From Campylobacter sp. RM6914 (lineage in GTDB: Bacteria > Campylobacterota > Campylobacteria > Campylobacterales > Campylobacteraceae), in NCBI RefSeq assembly GCF_004803835.1, contig NZ_CP012545.1, forward strand, positions 124,001 to 188,000: a DNA stretch of 64,000 bases, given 5' to 3'. The notes under the pieces were generated by a model. The model worked only from the letters and a program-made list of their open reading frames with translations. It did not search any database and had not been told where the DNA came from. The first letter of the stretch is position 1; each line of letters starts with the position of its first letter. Position numbers and translations under genes: made by a program. This document shows, piece after piece, positions 28,154-36,963 of this stretch.

Positions 28154-28966
28154 TTGCTTTACTTTGTTCCTACTCCGATAGGAAATTTAGAAGACATCTC
28201 GCTTCGTGCGCTTAGCGTCTTGCGCAGTTGCGAGATAGTCGTATGTGAAGATACAAGAGTAAGTAAATCTCTTGTTAGACTGCTTAATGAACGCTTTGAC
28301 GCACATATCAATATACAAAATTTTATCCCACTTCATACGCACAACGAGAGCGAGTTTTTCGCAAATTTAACTCGCGAATTTTTTGATAAAAATATCGCAT
28401 ATATGAGCGATGCAGGTATGCCGGGCATTAGCGATCCAGGGGTTAGCCTTATAAGATACGCGCAAAATCACAACATAGGCTATGAGGTGTTAAGTGGTGC
28501 AAATGCTGCACTTTTAAGTATTGTTGCCAGCGGACTTTGCGAGAAAGAATTTGTGTTTTTGGGTTTTTTACCAAACACGGGTAAGGAGCGAACTCAAGCC
28601 ATACAAAATGCCCTAAATTTAGCTTATCCATGCGTTATATATGAAAGTCCTAAACGAATTTTATCTCTTGTAAATGATATCGCAAAGCTTGAGCCTGAGC
28701 GAGAAATTTTTGCTATAAAAGAAGCAACTAAAAAATTTGAAACCAAATTTAAAAGTAGTGCTATAAAAATGTCTGAAATTTTAGAGAGATCAAACTTAAA
28801 CGGCGAGTGGTGTGTCGTTATCTCGCAAAGCGATAATCCAAGTTTTGAAACCATAAGTATAAGCGATATAAACACCCTTGATATCGCTCCAAAAGCAAAA
28901 GCTAAACTACTAAGTAAAATAACCGGACAAGAGGTTAAGAAAATATACGGCGAGCTTACAAAATAA
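28154..28966 (+). CDS. rsmI: 16S rRNA (cytidine-1402-2'-O)-methyltransferase
   Basis: A 270-residue tetrapyrrole-methylase-fold enzyme. VPTPIGNLEDISLRAL at the N-terminus, VCEDTRVS and SDAGMPGISDPG are diagnostic of RsmI. It 2'-O-methylates C1402 of 16S rRNA. The start must be TTG at 28154 (next residues LYFVPTP), three bases after the rpmE stop; no separate Shine-Dalgarno is visible, so expression probably depends on coupling to rpmE. Confidence 0.93.
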   Translation: MLYFVPTPIGNLEDISLRALSVLRSCEIVVCEDTRVSKSLVRLLNERFDAHINIQNFIPLHTHNESEFFANLTREFFDKNIAYMSDAGMPGISDPGVSLIRYAQNHNIGYEVLSGANAALLSIVASGLCEKEFVFLGFLPNTGKERTQAIQNALNLAYPCVIYESPKRILSLVNDIAKLEPEREIFAIKEATKKFETKFKSSAIKMSEILERSNLNGEWCVVISQSDNPSFETISISDINTLDIAPKAKAKLLSKITGQEVKKIYGELTK

Positions 28967-29002
28967 GTTTTCTTTTACTTGATTTTAGGTATTATCAAGC
29001 CC

Positions 29003-29683
29003 ATGATAATATATGGAAAACAACTATTTTTACATGTTTTAGAAAAACATCCGAAGTTAATCAACGAGATATATCTCTCAAAAGAGTGTGACGCAAAACT
29101 TTTTTCACGTATCTGCAAGGTCGGTAAAAAAATAATTCGTGTCGATAACCAAAAAGCGCAGTCTTTGGCTCACGGAGGAAACCATCAAGGCTTTTTGGCT
29201 AGTGTTAATGAATACGAATTTGCCGATATAAACGAACTTAAAAAGTTAAATTTCGTAGTCGTGCTTTATGGTATCAGCGATGTTGGCAATATCGGTGCGA
29301 TAGCAAGAACAGCTTATGCATTAGGCTGCGAGGCGATTATCGTTGTTGCTAAAAATATTAACATGGAAGGTGTTTTGCGTTCAAGTAGCGGAGCGGCATA
29401 TGAGATACCTATCGCGCTAGTTGATGATGGACTTAGTTTGTTAAATGAACTAAAGCAGCGCGGATTTACTCTGTATGCTACCGCAAGTAACGGCAAAAAT
29501 GTTCATGAGGCAAAATTTAAAGAAAAACGTGCGCTTATCATGGGTAGCGAGGGTGAAGGCATACCGCAAAAAGCTGTTGCAAAATGCGATGAGTGTATAG
29601 GCATAAAACTAAAAGAGGATTGGGACTCGTTAAATGTAAGTGCCGCCTTTGCGATAATCTGTGATAGGATGATAAATGAATGA
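29003..29683 (+). CDS. rlmB: TrmH-family 23S rRNA 2'-O-methyltransferase (RlmB-like)
   Basis: A 226-residue SPOUT methyltransferase. The N-terminal substrate-binding domain starts MIIYGKQLFLHVLEKHPK, and the SAM-knot motifs are GISDVGNIGAIARTA, IMGSEGEGIP and DSLNVSAAFAI. It would methylate G2251 of 23S rRNA. ATG 29003 matches family N-termini; an upstream TTG (28979) would add eight residues. It overlaps the next gene by eight bases. Confidence 0.9.
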   Translation: MIIYGKQLFLHVLEKHPKLINEIYLSKECDAKLFSRICKVGKKIIRVDNQKAQSLAHGGNHQGFLASVNEYEFADINELKKLNFVVVLYGISDVGNIGAIARTAYALGCEAIIVVAKNINMEGVLRSSSGAAYEIPIALVDDGLSLLNELKQRGFTLYATASNGKNVHEAKFKEKRALIMGSEGEGIPQKAVAKCDECIGIKLKEDWDSLNVSAAFAIICDRMINE

Positions 29684-30659
29684 ACTTGAGAGCATAAAAG
29701 AGATCGGGATAAAAGAAGTTGCGAGAAAGACGCATATTGAGCCAATTTTTTTACAATACATAGTTGATAAAAATTTTGAAAAATTGGTGCGTTTAAATGC
29801 AAGAGGTTATATTAAAATTTTGCAACGCGAGTATAATCTTGAGCTTAGTTCGTGGCTTGAAGAGTATGAGGCATTTTTAAACGAACACAAGCCTCAAAAT
29901 GTAAATTCTATAAAAATCAACCCTAAAATTCCAGCCTATACCTCAGACACCACTTCTGCTAGAAAGTCGCGAGGCTCGTTTTCATGGTTGGCTTGGCTTG
30001 TTATCTTGTTTGCTCTTGGTGGCGGGGTTTATTATTTTGAAGCTTATAAATACCTAGAAAATTTGCCAAGTCTTTTTGAGGATGAAAATCGAAGTGCGGT
30101 TTATTCTGATTCTAGTATAGTAAATGAGGTCAAGCAAAACATTAAAGAGGCAAATATAACGATAACCAAAACACAGTTTCCGCAAGATGAAAATTTGACA
30201 AAAGAAAAAGAAGCCGTAGAGAGCAACGTAGCTAAACTAGCACCAAAGATCGAGCAAAACGCAAGCACGATCGTTATAAATATAGAGCAAAATTTAGATC
30301 AAAACGTAGGCACTCAAAGCTCTGCGCTTGAGAGATTAACTACAAGCATAACTGAACCAAAAGACAAAAACGTCACCGCCCCTACAGCTGTTATCGTGCC
30401 AAAACAACGCGTTTGGATAGGAGTCATAAATCTTGAAAATGACCAAAAAATATCCAGAGACTCAAGCGAAAATTTAACGATAGATCTAAGTAAAAGACAG
30501 CTTATAGTTTGCGGCAACGGTCAGTTAGAACTAAAAGTAGGTGACAAAATAAGTAAATTTGCTCCCGGTAAGGCAGTCAGGCTTTTGGTTGAAAACGGAG
30601 AGATAAAACCTATAACTTATGATGAATTTATCATGTTAAACAAAGGTAAAACGTGGTGA
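29676..30659 (+). CDS. Single-pass membrane protein with N-terminal helical HTH-like domain
   Basis: A 327-residue protein. Residues 1-70 resemble the cytoplasmic HTH-like domain of RodZ-type proteins (EVARKTHIEPIFLQYIVD and RGYIKILQREY). A membrane helix lies near 106-124 (WLAWLVILFALGGGVYYF), then an acidic linker with Asn/Gln/Thr, and a C-terminal beta-rich domain (about 245-320). From memory it corresponds to Cj0152c. A role in cell shape is inference. Its stop overlaps the next start (GTGA). Confidence 0.75.
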   Translation: MNELESIKEIGIKEVARKTHIEPIFLQYIVDKNFEKLVRLNARGYIKILQREYNLELSSWLEEYEAFLNEHKPQNVNSIKINPKIPAYTSDTTSARKSRGSFSWLAWLVILFALGGGVYYFEAYKYLENLPSLFEDENRSAVYSDSSIVNEVKQNIKEANITITKTQFPQDENLTKEKEAVESNVAKLAPKIEQNASTIVINIEQNLDQNVGTQSSALERLTTSITEPKDKNVTAPTAVIVPKQRVWIGVINLENDQKISRDSSENLTIDLSKRQLIVCGNGQLELKVGDKISKFAPGKAVRLLVENGEIKPITYDEFIMLNKGKTW

Positions 30660-31447
30660 AATTTCTTGCTTTTTTGCTATGTTTTGTCTGTTTTTTAGAA
30701 GCAGATGTTGCTAAAAGCGTAGTTGCTTTAAGTATAAACGAGCAAAAAGCAAGTGAAATTTCCACTAAAAATTTCATAAACGCAAACGGCGCTATTAACG
30801 TGGTGGCCATCACAAACGAACTAAAGTCGAAAAATATTTTTGATGCAAGGTCATTTTCGTCTTCAAGCTTAAATTTGGACTTTTTTACCGAGGATGAAAT
30901 TTCTGCGACACTGTTTATAAAGGCTTTAAATTTTAGTATAAATTCGATGGGTGGTATCGTAGCAAATATCAATAAATTTGCAAATTCAAACGGTCTTACT
31001 TACGGAGTTACGGTTGTAAAACGAGATGGTATAGACCCGGTTTTGCTTGATGAAAATTTAAAGTTAAGCGGATTTAAGACCTTAGGTTTTGATAGAAAAG
31101 ACGGTGCTTTGCTTGTTTTGCTAAATGGTAAAAATTTAAACATCCCTGCCGGAATAGCGCAAATAAATGAAAACAACGAGCTTATTTTGGAACGATTAAG
31201 TTCGGCATTCTTTTTAAATACAAATGGCGCAAATTCAGTAAGTATCACATCTTTAGCGCCAAATAGATGGATGCCAGATATTAGAATTTATGATAAAAAT
31301 TTAGTTCAAATTTCGCATTTTCAAGAGTATGCCATAGCGCAAAAATACGAAATAACCCTGCCGAGTAATGCTAGTTATATGCTTTTGGGTGATAGCGTAG
31401 ATATAAGTAATATCAAAAAAGAGATAGTTATTAAATTTATAAAATAG
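30656..31447 (+). CDS. Conserved periplasmic protein of unknown function
   Basis: A 263-residue protein with a signal peptide (KFLAFLLCFVCFLEA) and a periplasmic body without known motifs. The preferred start is GTG 30656, which overlaps the previous stop as GTGA, with AAAGG nine bases upstream. It corresponds by position to Cj0151c. Tight linkage to the RodZ-like gene suggests a joint envelope role; the function is unknown. Confidence 0.7.
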   Translation: MKFLAFLLCFVCFLEADVAKSVVALSINEQKASEISTKNFINANGAINVVAITNELKSKNIFDARSFSSSSLNLDFFTEDEISATLFIKALNFSINSMGGIVANINKFANSNGLTYGVTVVKRDGIDPVLLDENLKLSGFKTLGFDRKDGALLVLLNGKNLNIPAGIAQINENNELILERLSSAFFLNTNGANSVSITSLAPNRWMPDIRIYDKNLVQISHFQEYAIAQKYEITLPSNASYMLLGDSVDISNIKKEIVIKFIK

Positions 31448-31456
31448 GGGAAATTT

Positions 31457-32665
31457 ATGTTTGACGAGATTCGTTTTAACACGATAGAGAGGCTGCCAAA
31501 TTATATCTTTGCTGAAGTAAATGCTATAAAAATGGCGGCACGTAGAGCCGGAGAGGATATCATAGACTTCTCGATGGGAAACCCCGAAGGTCGCACACCG
31601 CAACATATCGTAGATAAACTTTGCGAGAGTGCGCAAAAAGATAAAACGCACGGGTATTCGGCGAGTGCGGGAATTTATAAGCTTCGTCTAGCTATATGTA
31701 ATTGGTATAAAAGAAAATACGATGTTAACCTTGACCCCGAAACAGAAGCCGTCGCTGTTATGGGCTCAAAAGAGGGCTTTGTTCATCTTGCTCAAGCCGT
31801 TGTAAATCCAGGCGATGTTGCCGTAGTTCCTGATCCTGCTTATCCGATACATACGCAGGCGTTTTTGTTTGCAGGTGGAAGTGTTGCTAAAATGCCACTT
31901 CATTATAATGACAAATTTGAACTTGACGAAAATAAATTTTTTGAAAATTTAGAACACACTATATACTCAAGCTCTCCAAGACCAAAGTATGTTGTTGTAA
32001 ATTTCCCTCATAACCCAACGACCGTAACCGTGCAAAAGAGCTTTTATGAGCGCCTGGTTGCGATGTCTAAGAAGGAGAGATTTTATATCATTTCAGATAT
32101 CGCCTATGCGGATCTAAGTTTTGACGGATATAAAGCGCCTAGTATTTTTGAAGTAGAGGGCGCAAAAGACGTGGCGGTAGAGTGCTATACTCTTTCAAAA
32201 AGCTATAATATGGCTGGCTGGAGGGTTGGCTTCATGTGTGGCAATAAACGCCTCTGTGCCGCTCTTAAAAAGATAAAATCATGGGTTGACTATGGTATGT
32301 TTACACCTATCCAGGTAGCCGCAACAGTAGCGCTTGATGGCGATCAGGGCTGCGTTGAAGAGATAAGAGCAGTTTATGAAAAACGTCGCGATATCTTGCT
32401 TGATGCGTTTGACAATGCCGGTTGGAGCATGAACAAGCCAAACTCAAGTATGTTTATCTGGGCAAAACTGCCGCCTAAATTTTCACATCTTGGAAGTCTT
32501 GAGTTTTCAAAACAGCTCTTAACAAAGGCGCAAGTGGCCGTAAGTCCTGGCATAGGTTTTGGCGAGGGAGGGAATGACTATGTTCGTTTTGCTCTTATCG
32601 AAAACGAAAATCGCATCCGCCAAGCTGCAAGAAATGTCAAACGATATTTGAAAGATTTTGAATAA
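31457..32665 (+). CDS. Class I/II aminotransferase (AlaC/LL-DAP-like)
   Basis: A 402-residue PLP aminotransferase with the PLP lysine in TLSKSYNMAGWRVGF (near residue 242), NFPHNPTT, and SDIAYADL with the aspartate that binds the pyridine nitrogen. It resembles the AlaC/MfnC/diaminopimelate aminotransferase subgroup. Its position directly before hom, as in Cj0150c, suggests amino acid synthesis, possibly aspartate-family, but the substrate is not fixed by sequence. Confidence 0.88.
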   Translation: MFDEIRFNTIERLPNYIFAEVNAIKMAARRAGEDIIDFSMGNPEGRTPQHIVDKLCESAQKDKTHGYSASAGIYKLRLAICNWYKRKYDVNLDPETEAVAVMGSKEGFVHLAQAVVNPGDVAVVPDPAYPIHTQAFLFAGGSVAKMPLHYNDKFELDENKFFENLEHTIYSSSPRPKYVVVNFPHNPTTVTVQKSFYERLVAMSKKERFYIISDIAYADLSFDGYKAPSIFEVEGAKDVAVECYTLSKSYNMAGWRVGFMCGNKRLCAALKKIKSWVDYGMFTPIQVAATVALDGDQGCVEEIRAVYEKRRDILLDAFDNAGWSMNKPNSSMFIWAKLPPKFSHLGSLEFSKQLLTKAQVAVSPGIGFGEGGNDYVRFALIENENRIRQAARNVKRYLKDFE

Positions 32666-32684
32666 TAAAATTTAAAGAGTTTTA

Positions 32685-33953
32685 ATGAGAGTAGCAATAT
32701 TAGGCGTAGGAACCGTTGGCGAGCAAGTCGCTAAAATCCTAATCCAAAATCAAAAACTAATCACCGCTAGAAGCGGTAAAGAGATAACTCCTGTTATCGG
32801 TGTTGTTAAAAATTTAAATAAAAAACGCGACATTGGTATCCCGTTAACGGATGATATGGATGCTGTTTTAAAACGCGACGATATCGATGTTTATGTAGAG
32901 CTTATGGGTGGGGTGGACTATCCTTATCGTATCATAAGTGAAATTTTAAAACGTAAAAAAGCAGTAGTAACTGCTAATAAAGCCCTTCTTGCTTATCATA
33001 GATATGAGCTACAAAATATCGCGCAAGACACACCTTTTGGCTTTGAAGCAAGTGTCGCAGGCGGCATACCGATCATAAAAACCCTAAGAGAGGGGCTTAG
33101 TGCAAACCATATAAGCTCTGTAAAAGGCATAATGAACGGAACTAGCAACTACATCCTGACCTCCATGATGCAAGGCGGAGCCAGTTTCGAGCGAGCGCTT
33201 AAAAGTGCGCAAGAGTTAGGATATGCCGAGGCTGACCCGACATTTGACGTTGGCGGTTTTGACGCGGCGCACAAGCTACTCATACTTTCAAGCATAGCCT
33301 ACGGTGTTTATGGAAAGCCCGAGGACATCTTGATAGAGGGTATAGAAAGCATCACAAAAGAGGACATTTTCTTCGCTCAAGACTTTGAATACATTATAAA
33401 ACTCCTTGCTATCGCCAAAAAAGTGGATGACAAAGTTGAGCTTAGGGTTCATCCTGCTCTTGTAGCAAAAGATAAGATGATAGCTAAAGTCGATGGCGTA
33501 ATGAACGGCATAAGTGTTGTGGGGGACGCGGTCGGTGAGACGATGTTTTATGGTCCTGGTGCTGGCGGCAGTGCGACGGCAAGTGCTGTTATAAGTGATC
33601 TTATCGATATAGCAAGAGATGTAAAATCTCCTATGTTTGGATACAAAATACCACTCGAGCTAACTCCTCTTGAGCTACTTGCGCAAGATGAAATCCGCAC
33701 AAAATACTACTTTAGACTAACAGTCGATGACAAAATGGGTGTTTTGGCCAAGATAACAAATATCATGAGCGAGAACAACCTCTCTATAGATAGCTTCTTG
33801 CAAAAACCAAAGCTAAAGGGCGACGAAAACGGCGTAACGCTGTTTTTCACTACCCATACGAGCCTTGAACTCGATGTAAAGAGAGTTATTGAGATTTTAA
33901 CCAAGCAAGAATTTGTTAAAGAAAAACCTTTTATGATAAGGATAGAGGGTTAA
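32685..33953 (+). CDS. hom: Homoserine dehydrogenase
   Basis: A 422-residue enzyme: NAD(P)-binding domain (ILGVGTVGEQVAKIL, residues 4-18), catalytic domain (KGIMNGTSNYILT near 145, GYAEADPTFDVGGFDAAHK near 180) and a C-terminal ACT domain (DKMGVLAKITNIM, near 350). It makes homoserine for methionine and threonine; the ACT domain allows feedback control. It is the last intact gene before the decayed island. Confidence 0.95.
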   Translation: MRVAILGVGTVGEQVAKILIQNQKLITARSGKEITPVIGVVKNLNKKRDIGIPLTDDMDAVLKRDDIDVYVELMGGVDYPYRIISEILKRKKAVVTANKALLAYHRYELQNIAQDTPFGFEASVAGGIPIIKTLREGLSANHISSVKGIMNGTSNYILTSMMQGGASFERALKSAQELGYAEADPTFDVGGFDAAHKLLILSSIAYGVYGKPEDILIEGIESITKEDIFFAQDFEYIIKLLAIAKKVDDKVELRVHPALVAKDKMIAKVDGVMNGISVVGDAVGETMFYGPGAGGSATASAVISDLIDIARDVKSPMFGYKIPLELTPLELLAQDEIRTKYYFRLTVDDKMGVLAKITNIMSENNLSIDSFLQKPKLKGDENGVTLFFTTHTSLELDVKRVIEILTKQEFVKEKPFMIRIEG

Positions 33954-33964
33954 AATTTAAATCC

Positions 33965-33998
33965 AAAATAGGCGGATTATCAAAATTTGCCTATTTTT
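33965..33998 (+). terminator. hom operon terminator
   Basis: AAAATAGGC (33965-33973) and GCCTATTTT (33989-33997) form a 9-bp stem that ends in a T-run, 12 bases after the hom stop. Confidence 0.7.
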
Positions 33999-33999
33999 A

Positions 34000-34296
34000 G
34001 CCTTTAAGTAACTTACAAGCGCTAAAAAGTTAAAATCACACCTGCAGTTCTGCGTGGCAGAAATACCTTTGCATGGATCAAACATATGTATCTCATAAAA
34101 ACTATTATAAGGCATAATCGCATAAGTGCGAATTATGCAAATTTAAGCATGAGTGAAATTTTAAAAATTTCATTTGCAAGATATTTCATCTACAATAAAT
34201 TTAACACACGCTACCAAGCAAATGACTGCACTTAAATTCATCATATCGTATACCAAATCAAAAAACCAACAACAAACCAAAGAAAGGAGAAGACAT
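34000..34296 (+). promoter_or_regulatory. Leader of the ModA-like/NapH-like/NifB-like operon
   Basis: This gene-free stretch holds a possible -10 (TATTAT, 34103-34108) followed at once by a dyad, GCATAATCGCA (34112-34122), TAAG, TGCG-A-ATTATGC (34127-34138), with one bulged base. A second palindrome, GAAATTTT-A-AAAATTTC, lies at 34154-34170. Either could be an operator. No remnant of another gene was recognised. AAAGGAG precedes the ATG at 34297. Confidence 0.35.
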
Positions 34297-35158
34297 ATGA
34301 AATTTAAAGAAACAAACGCATCTCGTCGTAGCTTTTTAAAAGGTGCTATGGCCGATAGCTGCTGCTGCCACACCTGAAGCGATGCTTGCGGGCTACACAC
34401 CGTTTAAGTCTGATTCGTTGCAGGTTTGGTCATGCGGGGGATTATCTGAACCTTTTGCACAAATAAATGCAGAGTATGAAGCCAGAACAGGTCATAACAT
34501 CCAATACACCGGCGCCTTTGCAGGTGCGCTTGGAAAGTCGCTACTGGCCTTGCAAGGCAAGACGGAGGTCTTTGGTGCTCGTGTTTTGGAGTTGTCTCAA
34601 AATTTGCGCAAGGCAGGACTTAGCCTTCGTTTTAGACCGTTGTGTTTTACGGACTATGTTTTAGTTGTTCCAAAGGGAAATCCGGCCGGCATTCGTGATT
34701 TACAGGATCTAGCAGAGTCAGGTGTTAGGGTTATGTTGCCCTTAAGGTCTTCGCCTCCCGGTAGCGGACCTGTAAAAGGAATTTTGAAAAAATCCGGTCT
34801 TGCCGAGCCGGTTATGAAAAACATGGTTGCCAATGGAGCGTGTGTTATTAATATGATGTGCGATCTTGTAGACGGTAAGGGTGATGCGTCTATCATCGAA
34901 AAGCGCTTGACGACGCATGATAGATTTAAGGACAAGATCGAATACATGCCAATTGATGAGAGGCTTATCCCGCCAGGACCACTTACCTTTACGTTAAATA
35001 TTATGAAGTACGTAAAAGACGAGAAGTTAGCCGAGGACTTTGCGGAATTTGTTTGTTCGCAAGATGGGCAAGAAATTTTTGATCGACACGGGTTTACGTC
35101 CATACATTCGGCAAGAGGACTTGAGCTTATAGAAAGGTTTGGTGTAAAAGATGTGTAG
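34297..35158 (+). pseudogene. Frameshifted Tat-exported ModA-like substrate-binding protein
   Basis: ATG 34297 opens a twin-arginine signal (NASRRSFLKGAMA) but the frame ends at TGA 34375-34377. The reading continues in the next frame from about 34355 to 35158. Removing one C from GCC at 34351-34353 gives a continuous signal peptide (SRRSFLKGAMAIAAAATPEA) and a protein of about 286 residues. The body has the periplasmic-binding-protein type 2 pattern of ModA/WtpA relatives (SLQVWSCGGLSEPFAQI, RPLCFTDYVLVVPKGNPAGI). It likely bound an oxyanion or small anion; no matching ABC permease or ATPase is adjacent. The stop overlaps the following gene by eight bases. Confidence 0.75.
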
Positions 35159-35926
35159 CAAAGTAGCTTCTAAAAAACTAAAAAAAGCTTTTATCTAACT
35201 AAGATTAGACGTTTGGTGCAGCTGATTTTTATCGGTGCGATTGGACAATGGGCGTTTTATGGAATTTTTAGGTGTCCTTTCATCGTTCCTTTTGTTAATT
35301 GTGGGTCATGCCCTGTTGTTACGTGTTGGGGGCGGATCACGGCTATATTTTTTGGCTTTTGGTTGTTTATCCCCGTGTTGGTTATTTTCTTAGGTCGTGC
35401 TTTTTGCGGTTGGCTTTGCCCTGGTGGATTTGTTAACCAAATGCTTGGTAAATTTGCCGTCTTTAAGCTTAAGATGAAAAATAACAAGAAGTTAAGATAT
35501 GCACAAATCGGCATGGTTATTTCTGTTTTAATTAGTCTTGGTGTGTATTTTATATGGGGCAACCCTCGCGTTATGATCCCTATGCGCACAAGTGATGAGT
35601 ATCTTAATGCTATTATCATGTCTTTTAAATTTTCTGATTGGTATTGGGCGGCTCGCACGGCTATTGTCATATCCCTTATCGTCGCATCTTTAATCATCGC
35701 AAATTTATGGTGTCGTTTTGTCTGCCCTACTGGCGGAGTGATGGAATTATTGCGTAAAATTTCTATATTTCGTGTTTACAAGACCGATGCTTGCGATCAC
35801 TGTAATGCCTGTTTGCGTAAGTGCGAAATGGGCACAAGACCCGATGAGATAAACTGCACAAACTGCGGTGATTGCCTAAATGTTTGTCATGTGGATGCTA
35901 TTAAATTTGGGAGAAAAAAGAGTTAA
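35151..35926 (+). pseudogene. Frameshifted NapH-like polyferredoxin membrane protein
   Basis: ATG 35151 reads MCSKVASKKLKKAFI and stops at 35196-35198. Adding one A to the A7 tract at 35180-35186 restores a frame that runs to 35926 (about 258 residues). The restored protein has an N-terminal cysteine cluster (CPFIVPFVNCGSCPVVTC), four to five membrane helices, CGWLCPGG, CRFVCPTGG and two 4Fe-4S motifs (CDHCNACLRKC and CTNCGDCLNVC). This is the NapH/NosR/YccM-type electron-transfer module. Its stop overlaps the NifB-like start (TAATG), so the three genes form an operon. Confidence 0.75.
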
Positions 35927-36780
35927 TGAATTTTTATACCAATACTATTTTGGATAATCATCCTTGTTTTAACAAAAAAGCATCTGCAAACTATGGGCGT
36001 GTACATCTTCCTGTGGCGCCAAATTGCAATATCCAATGTAATTTTTGCAACCGCATGTATGACTGTGCTAATGAAAATCGCCCTGGCGTAACAGGTAGAG
36101 TGCAAAGCCCTGACGAAGCCGTAGAGTTTGTGGAAAGGTTGTTTAAATTTAGACAAGATATCTCGGTTATCGGTATCGCAGGACCGGGTGATCCTATGTG
36201 TGATGCAGATAAGACATTATCAACCTTTGAAAAATGTCGCTCTCGTTTTGCCAATACTATGCTTTGCCTATCTACAAATGGTCTAGCTTTGCCTGAGCAT
36301 GTGGATGATATCGTGCGTTTAGGGGTTAGTCATGTTACTGTAACGGTCAATGCCGTAACACCTGATATTGGCAGCAAGGTTTATGCGTGGGTGCGTTATA
36401 AAAATAGGAGCTATTACGCTAAAGAAGGTGCTAGGATACTTCAGGAGTGTCAAGATGAAGGGATACGTAAATTGAAGGAAGCCGGCATGATCGTTAAGAT
36501 CAATACAGTGGCAATTCCAGGTGTTAATATGGAGCATATTCCTTGGATCGCGAAAAAGGCTAAGGATTGGCAGGTTGATATCATGAACTGCATGGCTATG
36601 ATCCCTGTGCATGATACACCTTTTGCAAACATTCAAACGCCATCACGCGAAGAAATTCATCATGTGCGCAAGTCTATTGGCAGCACTATAAGGTAGATGA
36701 CGCATTGTGGTAGGTGTCGTGCCGATGCATGCGGCAAGCTTCATGAAAATCAAAAAGAGCTCTTTGATGACTCTTTTTAA
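35926..36780 (+). pseudogene. NifB-family radical SAM protein with an in-frame amber codon
   Basis: The first 256 codons are open: HLPVAPNCNIQCNFCNRMYD has the radical SAM cysteines C34, C38, C41 and NifB flanking residues; DCANENRPGV, IAGPGDPMCD and MNCMAMIPVHDTPF also match NifB. TAG at 36694-36696 interrupts, but the same frame continues MTHCGRCRADACGKL to TAA 36778-36780, the conserved NifB C-terminus (HCxxCRADA). CAG to TAG is the simplest lesion. NifB builds the carbide-containing NifB cofactor precursor; no nitrogenase or nitrogenase-like gene is in the window. Confidence 0.75.
36752..36778 (+). terminator. Hairpin at the end of the NifB-like gene
   Basis: AAAAAGAG (36752-36759) and CTCTTTTT (36771-36778) form an 8-bp stem with an 11-nt loop inside the last codons of the read-through frame. 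Confidence 0.55.
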
Positions 36781-36911
36781 TAATTACAGCAGGCATTAAA
36801 TTTTATGTTATGACAAATTTTTAATCCTTGCAACAATGATAGATAGTTGAGTATTTTAGGGGTTTGTAAGCGAAGAAAAGCTACAATCCCTATTTTTAAA
36901 TGTAATCATAA

Positions 36912-36941
36912 TTATATTTAGCTTTAGTCTCAAGGTTGAGA
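36912..36941 (+). promoter_or_regulatory. Possible metNIQ promoter and operator
   Basis: TATATT (about 36912-36917) could be a -10. TCTCAA-GG-TTGAGA (36928-36941), a perfect 6-bp dyad, follows where a repressor would block initiation, 22 bases before the metN ATG. The rest of 36781-36911 has no recognisable gene. Confidence 0.35.
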
Positions 36942-36963
36942 ATACTAATAAAGCGGATCCTTA

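Noticed and set aside
34040-34080. Possible molybdenum-cofactor riboswitch before the ModA-like gene (CTGCAGTTCTGCGTGGCAG)
   Set aside because: Only a small CTGC/GCAG pairing is visible; the conserved helices of the Moco RNA cannot be recognised by eye.
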